From: Escarpia spicata
Taxonomy: Eukaryota; Annelida; Polychaeta; Sabellida; Siboglinidae
Assembly: GCA_963995525.1 (NCBI GenBank)
Contig: OZ023205.1
Coordinates: 58,308,800 to 58,372,799, forward strand
Reading direction: 5' to 3'
Length of the DNA: 64,000 nt
This document shows, piece after piece, positions 38,601-52,391 of this stretch (positions are counted from its first letter, which is position 1; every line of letters starts with the position of its first letter). Under the pieces are notes generated by a model. The model had not been told where the DNA came from and made no database searches. It worked only from the letters and a program-made list of their open reading frames with translations. The translations under genes were made by a program, and so were the position numbers.

Positions 38601-41600
38601 ATTACTGACACAGCTTTATTTCATTACATAGTTCACTGACATGTGTAGCTGAGAAATAACACACCTGGTAGAGATAGCTAATTAAAACAACATATACAGT
38701 AAATAATAATATAGTTAACTAACACGACATTAGGTTTGGTATATTTCACCAGTTAAACAGTGGACATTTATTGCCGCAATACTCAGTTTAATGAGCAGAC
38801 TTTGTGTTGTAAGTTGGAAATTTATACCGTACACATAAATCTGCCCACTGGTATCACATGATGAAGTCTATTTCACTGAGGGATAAATGAAATAATATCA
38901 CCTACTTGCAGCGTTGTGGCCTGCTCAGTGGTGCCATCTGCTGACAGGACAAACTGTGCTGCTGTACCACTAGATGGCGCTGCATCAGCCATATCTGGGG
39001 CACCCTGGGCATCGGGACGTCTCAGGTATCCCATCATTCTCGTGTCGATCTCCTCGTTGCGATCAATCTCAACGTGCACCTTCCGCGCCAACTCAATCAA
39101 TGAGTCATCATCACCTGGTGACACAAGACACAATCAGTGAGTCATCATCACCTGGTGACACAAGACACAACCAGTGAGTCATCATCACCTGGTGACATAA
39201 GACACAATCAGTGAGTCATCATCACCTGGTGACACAAGACACAACCAGTGAGTCATCATCACCTGGTGACACAAGACACAATCAGTGAGTCATCATCACC
39301 TGGTGACACAAGACACAACCAGTGAGTCATCATCACCTGGTGACACAAGACACAATCTGTGAGTCATCATCACCTGGTGACACAAGACACAACTAGTGAG
39401 TCATGATAACCTGGTGACACAAGACACAATCAGTGAGTCATCATCATTATTTGATGACACAAGACACAACCAGTGAGTCATCATCACCTGGTGACAAAAG
39501 ATGCAATCAGTGTGTCATCATTACCTCAAGAAAGAGAACAAATAAAATTCTTGTTTTGAACGTTAAATAATGTTTCACACGATACGTTTTTGACTTGGGA
39601 AGATGACGGAACTCACTCGTTTCACCGACAGGTTGTAGTCGCTGGAGCTCCCTTTGGTGATCAACTATCAGACGGTTGATTTCATCCGTGTGGTACTTCT
39701 GCAACTGTCTGCGTATCTTATCAATACTTTCTTCCTTCTCGCACCGGAGTCGTTCTTTCACTTCAGCCAGCTTTTGCTCATATTCTGTGCTCATCTCACT
39801 GAGTAGCTGCTCCAGTTTCTACAACAACACAAACCGCAGCTTCAGTGTCTACAACAACACAAACGGCTGCTCCAGTTTCTATGACAACACAAACAGCTGC
39901 TGCAGTTTCTATGACAACACAAAACAGCTACTGCAGTTTCTATGACAACACACAAAAATGCTTCAGTGCCTATGACAATACAAACAGCTGCTCCTGTTTC
40001 TATGGAAACACAAAAAGTTCCTCCACTTTCTATGACAACACAAACAGCTGCTGCAGTTTATATGAAAACACAAACAGCTGCTGCAGTTTCTACAACAACA
40101 CAACTAGCTGCTCCAGTTTCTATGACAACACAAACAACTGCTGTAGTTTCTATGACAAAACAACAGCTGCTCCAGTTTCTATGACAACACAAACAACTGT
40201 TCCAGTTTGTATACAACACAAACAGCTTCTCCAGTTTCTATGACAACACAAACAGCTGCTTCAGTTTCTATGACAACATAAACAAATGCTCCAGTTGCTA
40301 TGACAACACAAGAAGAACAAGAAGAAGTTGCTCCAGTTTTGCTATTACTATGGCCTGTTTAGCTATGAAGCAGGTAATTTCTGCTAGATTGTACCATTTT
40401 ATTATATGGAAACATTTCTGCTGGGTTAAGAAAAAAATGGGCCAAGTGGCCCTGAAGTCCTTTGGACTAATACGTCTATATGTGACCCCGGCTGACCAAA
40501 TGAGTGATAAGTCGGAAAAATTGTAACATTGTTTTCTTACATCCTTGTAAAGGTTTGGTAGGGTGCTTTACACGGTTTCAGAAAATATGACTGCTACAAA
40601 AATTGGCAAAGTTATGGAGCATTGAACATGGTAGGGATCAAAAAGTGAAAATGAAGAAAACGGCTGTTGAAGTTTTACATTATATATGCAAATGGATTGC
40701 ATAGAAACATTACATGCACAACATTCAAATGTGGCACACAGTATGTAATATGTATGTTATGTTGCAATGATACACTGTAAGTACAAATGTGCTGCTACAA
40801 AGACTTATCTCAAGTTATGCCAGATTATGTCTTCATGTGTAAAACTAAGAGGACAGATTATTTGAGAACAAAAGCTAGACTCACTGTTTGACACAGTTTA
40901 AAACCTACAGGCAACTGTCCAGTTTAACAGGGGTGGCTTAATGCTGTCTGTTGACACAAGCTACTGCCAGTGACCAATTACACATTAGTCACAGTTTCCA
41001 TCAAACAATAGCAGGCAGATAATCTTAGCTCCACAGCTGGGTGTAATACACAACCAGAGCCTCCACTGATTCATGGTCAAGTAGATTAGCTCAATGCACC
41101 AACTAAGACAATACACAACACTGTGATTGACAGTGTCCAGAGTGAGGCCTAAGCAAAATAGATCAATTAAACCTGCCAAGTGGGTGACATTCTGCACAAG
41201 TGTTCCATTAATCCTTAGTGATTGTTCAGAACACCAGATTGACCACATACCTAAACAAAGCGAATGTAATAGGTGAAGAACAGGCAGTGTTCAAATAAGG
41301 GTATTGGTTGAATTGTATTTGTCTCGACGCAAATTTATTGTGCCTTCATCGATTCTAAGAAAGCATTTGATTTAGTAGACCGGTCCTCCCTGTGGTCTAA
41401 GATAATTTCATGCGGTATTAATGGTATTGTGTTGAAAGTTGTATACAACATATACAAAAATGCTAAATCATGTATAAATCAGGGCCAGGCTGTGTCAGCC
41501 TTCTTCTCATGTGATGTATAGCAAGTATGGCAAGGAGAAAACTTGTGTTCTTTGTTATTTGCTATTTACCTGAATCATTTTGAACACTGTTAGTCATAAT

Positions 41601-44600
41601 TATAACGGACTTGACATGGCAGCTGGTTAAATTTACAACAACCTTAGTGATGATGATGTAGAAACTGTTTGTTCTACTATATGCTGATGACACTAGAATG
41701 ATTCAATCAAATACAGATTTCTTGCTTGTGTATAGCGGAACTATGTCAACTCTTCTAATGGTTGACATTTGGTTGTTTCATTTCAACTATATTGTGAATC
41801 TGTAATTATTAGTCTATATTGATACAACTGATTTACGCAGTACCATGTCTACACAAGGCATGGCAAGCGTAAACAGAACAGTAGAATGCATTTGATATCA
41901 ATAAAATGTAGGATATTTCACTCTAGTTGTCCAGAATATTAATTTTCTATGTTTGTCACCTACATGTTTCTACAGAAAATACATCTTTAACCAATATACA
42001 CCACAGTCACACCATTTTATAATAATTAAATGAACATCAAAATAAACACAACTTTCAAGTATAGAAAATCAATAGTTTTGAAGATAAAAAGTGTAAGGCA
42101 ACTGTTCAGTCTAACAGGGGTCAAGTGTGTCTACTCTGTCTGGGAGCTGTGACCAATTAAAGATTAGTCAAGGTCTCAATGGAACAGTAGCACTAGTTTG
42201 CAGAGATTAGTCTTGGTGTTGTGGCACAATAAACAAAATCTACTGTTGGGGTTGTCTACTCTGCCTGGGCGGGCTCTGTGACCAATTAAAGATTAGTCAA
42301 GGCCTCAATGGAACAGTAGCACTAGTTTGCAGAGATTAGTCTTGGTGTTGTGGCACAATAAACAAAATCTACTGTTAGGGTTGTCTACTCTGCCTGGGCG
42401 GGCTCTGTGACCAATTAAAGATTAGTCAAGGTCTCAATGGAACAGTAGCACTAGGCTGCAGAAATTAGTCTTGGTGTTGACTTTGTGGCACAATAAACAA
42501 AATCTACTGTTGGGGTGGTCTCAAGGGCCCTTCTCAAAACCACATCACAAGATAATGTAAAACTTTTGCACTTTGGGGGCCCCTTAGGTGCCCTTAGAAT
42601 TATTCAATCAAATACAGATTTCTTGTATATAGTGGCAGCACCCTAAGATACATCTTTGCAAAATTAGAAAAAAAGTTGCTGAACAGTTTTTGAAAAAATA
42701 GGGCAAACGTTACATTTTTACCAGTTTTGAGGTCCTTGGAGGCCCTAGTTAGCCCTTAAAATGATTCAATCAAATACAGATTTCTTGTGCATAGTGGCAG
42801 TACCCTAAGATATGTCTATGCATAATTATAGAAAAAGTTGCTGAACGGTTTCTGAGATACGGCAGCTAACGGCGGACGGCGAACGCAGAGTGATGGCAAT
42901 AATCCCTTGGACCTTCAGCCAAAGGACTAAAAACAGTGTCTGAACTATTTTGTGCGAACATTTACTGATGGATTTAGACGAGCAACATGCCTCGCCTCAG
43001 TGACCTGGATCGTAACTCGCACCTCTCCTAATGCTAGCTTTGATGAAAGGTCATGACAGGTGCATCTGCTGCTTGTCGCTGATTGGCAACTGTTTCAAAA
43101 CCACTGTCAACTGTCTGCAAGACAGGGACCAGTCCCAATTCACCCTAACACAACTGTACATCAAATTAACTTCACGTCTTTGTCAGGTGTTACACAACCA
43201 TGTCTTGGCATGCAATAGTGCGGGATGCCATGCCTGCCAATAAACTGGACAAAGGTCACTCATGTAAACCAGCCTTACAAAGACAGGGTGGAATTACTTG
43301 ATAAGAGTATGATGCAGACTGATGGTGGATCTGTTGATAACAGGGTGATGATGCTAGACTGTTCTCAGTTCTCGCACTGCTCCAGTTTCTCTGACAACAC
43401 AAACAGCTGCTGCAGTTTCTATGACAACACAAACAGCTGCTGCAGTTTCTATGACAACACAAACAGCTGCTGCAGTTTCTATGACAAAATGGTGGTCCTG
43501 TGATGACATAGTGGCAATATAATATGGACAGTGTCTCTATTCACAAGTGTTAAACCAGACACAAGCTCTGTTACTGCTGCCAACTATTGTCGTCATCAGT
43601 ATTCACCCTTCCAGCCACTCAACTCCTCAAGCCTACTGACAGTCCTAACAGGAGACAGTGTCAAAACTACAGTCACACACCACTGCACAGAGCTGCTGCA
43701 AGGTCCATAAGTACTGGCTTGTGTGACCTCTGACCTAACTGACCTTCTAGGTCCACTGATAACGTACCCACTGCCCACTGGTTATGTGTCACTGGACACC
43801 ATAAAACATCTATGAGGCTACCTACATAATAATAATGTAACGACTTCATTAGCACTAATATCGTCAAAAAATCCGAGCTCACTGGCGCAACAAATCCAAA
43901 GAATTAAGCATTCTCATTGTCATAAACAGAGCAAAGTCGTCAACAAATGGATGGAATTGCTAAGCTAAGAAAAAAATCTGGAATCAACTCCCTATCACTC
44001 TAAAATCATCTGAAACTATAGCTGCCTTTCATAAAAGGAATTGAAGACTTATTTATTAGAAATTGCATTCCCACCCTAACCTCCAGCGGTCTTTTGCTCT
44101 AATGATGACTCTTGCTTGTCCCTGGAAAATGATTTTCCCAATGATTCTTGTATGTTGTGCCTCTGAGCTCAGCATCCTGTGGATATAAGCACTAAAGAGT
44201 TTATTATTAATTATTTTAGTGAAAGGATGCCCTGGTCTCACCTGCACTTGCAGCTCAGCCTGAGTGAGAGACATCTTCACCGACTTTGAGCCACTGGAGG
44301 AGGGGGAACTCTCGGCATCACCCCCACCCTTCTCAGGGGTCATCTCACAACGCAGTTGGTTTTGCAGAATCCCGACCTCATGGTGGAGGTCACTGACCTC
44401 GTGTCGCAGGTGAAGCTCAGTCGATTTCTGGGAATTGATTTGTTGTTCCTGGCCTTGAATGGTTTGTTTCGCTTCCACTAGGGCTGCACCGAGATCTCTC
44501 TGCAGAACAAAAGTGAGTTGAGTGTGTGTGCGTATGCATGTGCTTGAGAGTGTATGCGTGTGTATGCGTGTGTGTGTACGTGCATGCATGCAGGCACGCA

Positions 44601-47600
44601 TATGTGTGTGAGTGAGTGATCGGGTGTATGACCGAGTGAGTAGATGAGTGATTAATGGAGTTGATAAATCACTGAGCAATTGAGTGAGTAAGAGATTGAG
44701 GTATGAATGAGTAGACGAGTGAGTAGGTGAGTGAGTGTTTAGTTGACTCACCTGTGATTCTAGTGAGTGAATAAGTGAATGAATGAGTGAGTGGATGAGT
44801 GAGTGACTGTGTAGTTGACCCACCTGTGAATGTAGGTGGCTGGTAGTTGTCTCATCCATCTGGGCATCTCTGTCCTTCAGTTGCCTCAACAGTTCCTGGA
44901 TCTCGCTCTCATACTTCGCCTACAACACACCGTGTCAACAAACTCTCAGCAGGGATCATGATAACATGGGTGACAGATTGTCAAGTGGGTCAGCAGATAT
45001 CATAATGACACTGGTGAGAGACTGACACACATGTCAGCAAGGATCACAATGATACGGGTGACAAAATGACCTGTGGTTCTGCAGAGATCATGATGATGAC
45101 ATATTGATCTCTGGGTCAGCAGGGATCATGATGACATGGATGACAGACTGACCTACGTGTCAACATGGATCCTGATGACACTGGTAACAGACTGACCTAT
45201 ATATCAACAGGGATCATGATGACATGGGTGACAGACTGACCTGTATGTCAGCAGACTGTGACACTGGTAACAGACTGATTTGTTTCGCAGAAGGCTCATA
45301 GCGACATGGATGACAGACTGACTTGTACATCACCAGACTGTGACACTGGTGACTAACTTGTGTCAGCAGGCGTCATGTTGACACTAGTGACAGACTGACC
45401 AATGTATCAGCAGGAATCATGTTGACTCCGGTGACAGACTGATCAATGTATCAGCAGGAATCATGTTGACTCCGGTGACAGACTGATCAATGTATCAGCA
45501 GGAATCATGTTGACTCCGGTGACAGACTGATCAATGTATCAGCAGGAATCATGTTGACTCCGGTGACAGACTGATCAATGTATCAGCAGGGATTATGGTG
45601 CCACTGGGATCATGGTGATGCAGGTGACACACTGACCTGTGTTAGCACGGGTCATGGTGACATTGGTGACAGACTTACATGCATCACCAGGGGGCATGGT
45701 GAATTTGGTGACAGACTGACCTGCATCAGCAGGAATCATGATGACACTGGTGACAGACTGACCTGCATGTTAGCGGTGATGCCATCAGTCTGAGGTCGGA
45801 TGTTCTCCATCTCCCTCTGCCTCTCACTCAGTGTCTGCTGCAGTGCATTGAAGTCTTGTTCAAGACGTGCACGAGCCTCTCGCACGCTCTCCAGCTGCTC
45901 TCGAGCCTCCGCCAGCTCACCCATCAACCGAGTCGCCTCAGCCTCCTTCTGGTGCAACACATCCTCCAACCTGTTCACTGCCACCTGGTGGCTCGAGTCG
46001 GCAGTCTGCCTCAACTGTGTGTCAGAACGATGCTCGTCAGTATTGCACCATCCAACAAGTGACAAGTGCAAACATTTTATGGTGAACATCAGTTAGTACA
46101 AGTACAGTTACGGTTGTAAATGAGTGTAATATGTATGTGTTGGGATAGGTTCAAGCTTATATATTGGAACAGGTTGCTGTAGGGTCACTGTTCTATGTTC
46201 AATGGGTTCTGACCAGAGTGTTGTGGTGAGTGTTTTGTGGTCAATGGGCTGTGACCAGTATACTGTGGTCACTGTTCTGTCGTCAATGGGTTGTGACAAG
46301 TGTGTTGTAGTCAATGGGCTGTGACCAGTGTGTTGTGGTCACTGTACTGTGGTCAATGGGCTGTGACCAGTGTGTTGTGGTAACTGCACTGTAGCCAATG
46401 GGCTGTGACCAGTGTGTTGTAGTCAATGGGTTGTGACCAGTATGTTGTGATAACTGTACTGTGGTCAATGGGCTGTGACCAGTGTGTTGTAGTCAATAGG
46501 CTGTGACCAGTGAGTTGTGGTCATTGGGCTGTGACCACTGTGTTGTGGTCACTGTACTGTGGTCAATGGACTGTGACCAGTGTATTGTGATTACTTTTCT
46601 GTGGCTAATGGGTTGTGACCAGTGTGTTGTGGTCACTGTTCTGTTGCCAATGGGCTGTGACCAGTGTGTTGTGGTCACTGTATTGTGGTCAATGGGCTGT
46701 GACCAGTTTGTTGTAGTCAATGGGCTGTGACCAGTGTGTTGTGGTCACTGGGCTGTGACCAGTTTGTTGTAGTCAATGGGCTGTGACTAGTGTGTTGTGG
46801 TCACTGTATCGTGGTCAATGGGCTGTGACCAGTTTGTTGTAGTCAATGGGCTGTGACCAGTGTGTTGTGGTCATTGGTTACCTGTGGACGACTTACTTTC
46901 TTCAACAAACGTTAGTAGAGTGACACATTTCTCCAAATGAAGTATATGGTCTACAGCGACAACAAGACACACATTAATAACTACATTAAAATGAACGAGT
47001 CCTGTGTGAGTAAACATGACCAACTACACAAGCGAGACTCACCTGGACGGCTTCTCGGAGCTGCTCCAGGAGCTGCTCCAGCTCTGTGCGGCTCCTGCTC
47101 CTGTCCTGCTCACGACCCTCCTGCTCCTCCATTAGTCTGCCCGTCACTGTCTTCAACTGGCCCTCCACCTGCACACACACACACACACACTACTACAGAC
47201 TCACAGTACAGGTAGAAAGTCAAGGTAAGTCCTTATGTAGCACTGTATCCAGTCCTCAGTAGTGCTCAAAGCTCTTTACACTTTACTCCCTGGCAGACCT
47301 GTTCAATCGAACAACACCTCGACATCTCTGGGAAGTAACCAGCCATGCTGCAATTAGCCAGGGACTCAGTAATACAGCTGTGTGGACTGGAGCAACGTAG
47401 TGTGAACGAACTTGCCCAAGGTTCGACACCACCACACAGGATTCAAATTCTGATTCTTGAGAGGATGAGGGGAGGAGCACATAACAAACACAGGCGCCAC
47501 AAAGTGCACCATACATAACAAACACAGGCGCCACAAAGTGCACCATACATAACAAACACAGGCGCCACAAAGTGCACCATACATAACACAGGCGCCACAA

Positions 47601-50600
47601 AGTGCACCATACATAACAAACACAGGCGCCACAAAGTGCACCATACATAACAAAGTGTAGCTACATGTGAGGAGAAACACTTATTTTAACATAAATTATT
47701 TCAATAATTATGAAGTTATTACAACACAATCAGAGATAAGATATTCACTTGGGAGGTGTCGCGTTCGCACTGGCCGAAGTGTCTCCAGATGTTGGCCAGC
47801 TCCACCTCTGCTGTCTCTCTAAACCTCTCAAACCTAGTCTCGGTCTCACTCAACTGACGTGTCACTTCCGCCAGCTCCTGCCGCAACTCAGCCTCTGTCT
47901 GCTGGGTCTCACCCAGTGCCTCGTTCACCTCAGTCAACTGATGACTTGTCGCAGCCAACTCTTGATTTATATCAGCCAGCTGCTGTCTAGTTTTAGCCAG
48001 TGCTTTTCTACTTTCAGCCAGCTCTTGTGTTATCTTAGCCAACTCTTGTCTGGTTTCAGCCAACTGCTGTCTAGTTTCAACCAGCCCTTGACTTGTATCA
48101 GCCAGCTCTTGTCTACTTTCTGCCAGCTCTTGTCTACTTTCAGCCAGCTCTTGTCTACTTTCTGCCAGCTCTTGACTTGTATCAGCCAGCTCTTGTCTAC
48201 TTTCTGCCAGCTCTTGTCTACTTTCAGCCAGCTCTTGTCTACTTTCAGCCAGCTCTTGACTTGTATCAGCCAGCTCTTGTCTAGTTTCTGCCAGCTCTTG
48301 ACTTGTATCAGCCAGCTCTTGACTTGTATCAGCCAGCTCTTGTCTACTTTCAGCCAGCTCTTGACTTGTATAAGTCAGCTCTTGTCTACTTTCTGCCAGC
48401 TCTTGACTTGTATCAGCCAGCTCTTGTCTACTTTCAGCCAGCTCTTGTATACTTTCAGCCAGCTCTTGACTTGTATCAGCCAGCTCTTGTCTAGTTTCTG
48501 CCAGCTCTTGACTTGTATCAGCCAGCTCTTGTCTACTTTCAGCCAGCTCTTGTTTAGTTCCAACTGGCTCTTGTTTTTTATCAGCTAACTCTTGTTTAGT
48601 TTCAGTCAGCTCTTGTCTTGTATCACTCAACCGAACATTTGTTTCAGTCAACTGATGTATTGCACGAGCCAGCTCTTGTCTAGTTTCAGCCAGCTCTTGA
48701 CTTATTTCAGTCAGCTGAATATTTGATTCAGTCAACTGATGTCTTGTTTCAGTCAGTTGTTCCTGTGTTTCAGCGAACTTGTTGACCATCGTGGCTGAGT
48801 TGAGTCTAACGTCAGCAAGCTGCTGTGTTGTTGCCATCAGCTGATCCTTGGTTACAGTCAGCTGCTGAGATGTTTCAGTCAAGTGCTGGGTTTGTTCAGT
48901 CAGCTGTTCCCAAACTTCACTCAGTTTTTCGTGAGTCTCAGTCAACGTCAGCTCTGTTTTCATCTGCTGCTGCTGAGTGTCAGTCAGTTGCTGATCACGC
49001 TCACTCAAACTGTTCTTTGTTTCAGTCAAGTGTTCTTCTGTTTCAGTAAGTTGCTGTCTCAGTTCAATCATCTCTCCAGCCGTGTCTTTCAGCTGCTGCT
49101 TTACTTCAGTCAGTTCCTGGGCTGATTCTGTCAACTGGTCTGTCATCCGTGTCAACTGTCTGTGTGTTACATCTAGCTGCTCGGCTGTGTCACTTTGGTG
49201 TCGGTTCGTGTCACATTGTTCAGTCTGTGTCAGTTCAAGTCTTCCGAGTGTCTAGAAACACGGACACACAGTCAAGTGTTACAACTGGGACTGGATGATG
49301 ACAGTGGGTGGTGACAGTGACGGTAGATAGTGCTATTAACTGTGGATGATGACACTGATGTTGGATGGTGACACTGACAGTGGACCAGTGGATGGTGACA
49401 CTGACAGTGAACAGTGGATGGTGACACTGAGAGTGGATGGTGACACTGACAGTGGTTGGTGACACTGACAGAGGACAGCGACAGTGGATGGTGACAGTGA
49501 CAGCAAACAGTGACACTGACAGTGGATGGTGACATTTACAGTGGACTGTGACACTGACAGTGGATGGTGATACTGACAGTGGACATTGACACTGGATGGT
49601 GACACTGACAGTGGATGGTGGCAGTGGACTGTGACACGGACAGTAGATGGCGACACTGACAGTGGACAGTGACACTGGATGGTCACACTGACAGTGGATG
49701 TTGACACTGACAGTGGATGGTGATACTGACAGTGGACATTGACACTGGATTGTGACACTGACAGTGGATGGTGGCAGTGGACTGTGACACTGACAGTAGA
49801 TGGTGACACTGACAGTGGACAGTGACACTGGATGGTGACATTGACAGTCGATGGTGACAATGACAGTGGATGGTGACATTGACAGTGGATGGTGATAGTG
49901 GACTGTGACACTGACAGTAAATGGTGACACTGACAGTGGATGGTGTCGCAGTAAGCAAGCACTGACTAAGTGTGCGGGATGACAAGAAGACACAAGTATG
50001 TAGGTCTAATCAGACAGAGTGTGGTCTTGATCCAAGTGATAACATGCATGTGGGAAGGCCCTTCAACACATAATTTTATTTTGTTCACACATGTTATATC
50101 ATAGACAGTTTGCACCAGCCACTCTTCCTAAACAGCCCAGTCTGTTGTGTAACATGTGTGTTGTGTGTAATGTATTACCTCACTGAGCTGGGTGTCTCTC
50201 TCGGCCAAGGCAGTGTTGACAGTGGCCAGGGACTGCTCCATGTTGACCCTGTACACCTCGTGTTCTGTCTTCAATTGCGTCATCTCACGCTCTAGTGCCT
50301 CCACCTGCTGGGGACACACAGAACCACACTCAATACAACACTAGAAACATGGTGAGTTAATGACAAACTTTGACTGTCAAAATGTGCATGTTAGTCTGTC
50401 CAGGTGTTTAATACAAAACAATATGAAGAAATTCTGTCACACCAAAATTCCTGGAATTGCGAGCTAAGTGTGGCTTGTCAAAACCAAAAGGTTGAGTAAT
50501 CTCAAGAACGGTGTACAATGCCAAAGTCATCAACATATGGATGGATGATGTGCTAGAGAGGTAAAGAGGATAAGCAATATTAAAAAGATAAGTCTTCAAA

Positions 50601-52307
50601 TGACGGTGAAATGACAATACATGTCTGTATGACAACACATGTCAGCTGTAGCATCACACCATCTGTCTCCATGCCAACATGACAGGTGTCACTTTAAGTG
50701 TCCCCATACTAACATGACAGGTATCACTCTAACTGTCCCCATACCATCATGACATGTGTCACTCAAACTGTCCCCATACCAACATCACAGATGTCACTCA
50801 AACTGTCCCCATACCAACATGACAGGTATGATACTATCTGTCCACACAGCCTCAAGCCAGCTATCTCTCTACCTGTTTGATGTTCAGTTCTTTCTCTGCC
50901 TGCTTCCTCTGTAGCTGGGCCAGTTCCTCCTGAGTTGCCTTCCCTTCTGTCTCAGCAGATTTCTGAAGTTCTTGCGATACTCCAAGCTGCTCCTCAAGGG
51001 CTCCTTGCTGCTCCTGAGCTGCCTTCAGCTGCTCTTGTGCTGCCTTCAGTTGGCCCTGTGATGTTCTGAGCTCCTCCTGTGTTCCTCTCAGCTGTGTCTG
51101 TAAAGTCTCTATCCTCTCATCATTCTGAAACACAAACTCACTGTCGATTGTTTGTGTCAAGTCTATGCCAATTAGTTGACAACCTACAGCACAAGACAAC
51201 AACCACTGTCCAGGAGACAGGACGTTGTCCAGGCTGAACTTTGTTTCAGTCATTTTCACTCAGCAATGAATGTATTTAGTGAGCTTTATTAGTGGTAGAA
51301 GCACTGTTGTTGGGCCAGGGCTGGTTCAACGAAGAGGTAGGGAACTAGCTGATTCTCACTTAAAAAACTTGAGCACACTTGAGTGAACACATAAATGTTT
51401 TGACAGATATTATGGTGTTCAACTCATGTTCACACATACATATATGTATTATTTTTGTTATAAGTTAATGATCTACCAAACTCAATAAAGGCAACTGCTA
51501 ATGCTGATGATACAAAACTATATTCAAAGGTTCCCATGTCAGCTGACTGTGGTGACCTTCAAAATTATTTAAACAAACTTGCAGTTTGGTCCAAAACTTG
51601 GTTATTAAACTTTAATGCTACCAAATGTGTTGTGCTTAAAACAAGACAAAGTATTAACTATGTTTATACATTAAATGGACAGATTTTAGAAATAGTAGAT
51701 GGTCAAAAACATTTAGGAATTACTATTTGTAGTAACTTAAAAACAAGCACACACATAAAACATTACATCAAAGGCAAGGATAGGATTAAATAAGAGATGT
51801 TTTGAAAGCAGATCTGAGAAAATAATAAAAACATTATACAACTCTATGATTAGACTAGTTCTGGAATATGCATCCCCAGCATGGAACCTCTATTATCAAA
51901 AAGATATCAAAGAATTACAAAAACTCAAAAGAGAGTGCTGAAACTCAGCAGCCCACCAGCTGAATCTGTTCTTTAGAACACGAGACGCGAGTGAAGTTTA
52001 TACAAATATCTTAGTGGCCTCAACAGAAATATAACAGGCAACTTTTTTCATCCATCAGCAGGAAATCTGAGAGGCCATCAACAATGTACGGAAACAGTTC
52101 TTCACCAATCGCACCACTGACACTTGGAACAAGCTTCCAGAAAAAGTAATATCAGCTGCTTCATTGAATATAAAAAAAACAAAATTGAGGTCTCTGGCCA
52201 CCGGCTAAGAGGCTATAGAACCAAGTAAGTAAGTGTACTAAGAGTGACACATATGAACATGAATCTGCACTGAATCCATGGATGTATTACTACATCATGA
52301 AACTCAC

Positions 52308-52391
<84 letters not shown>

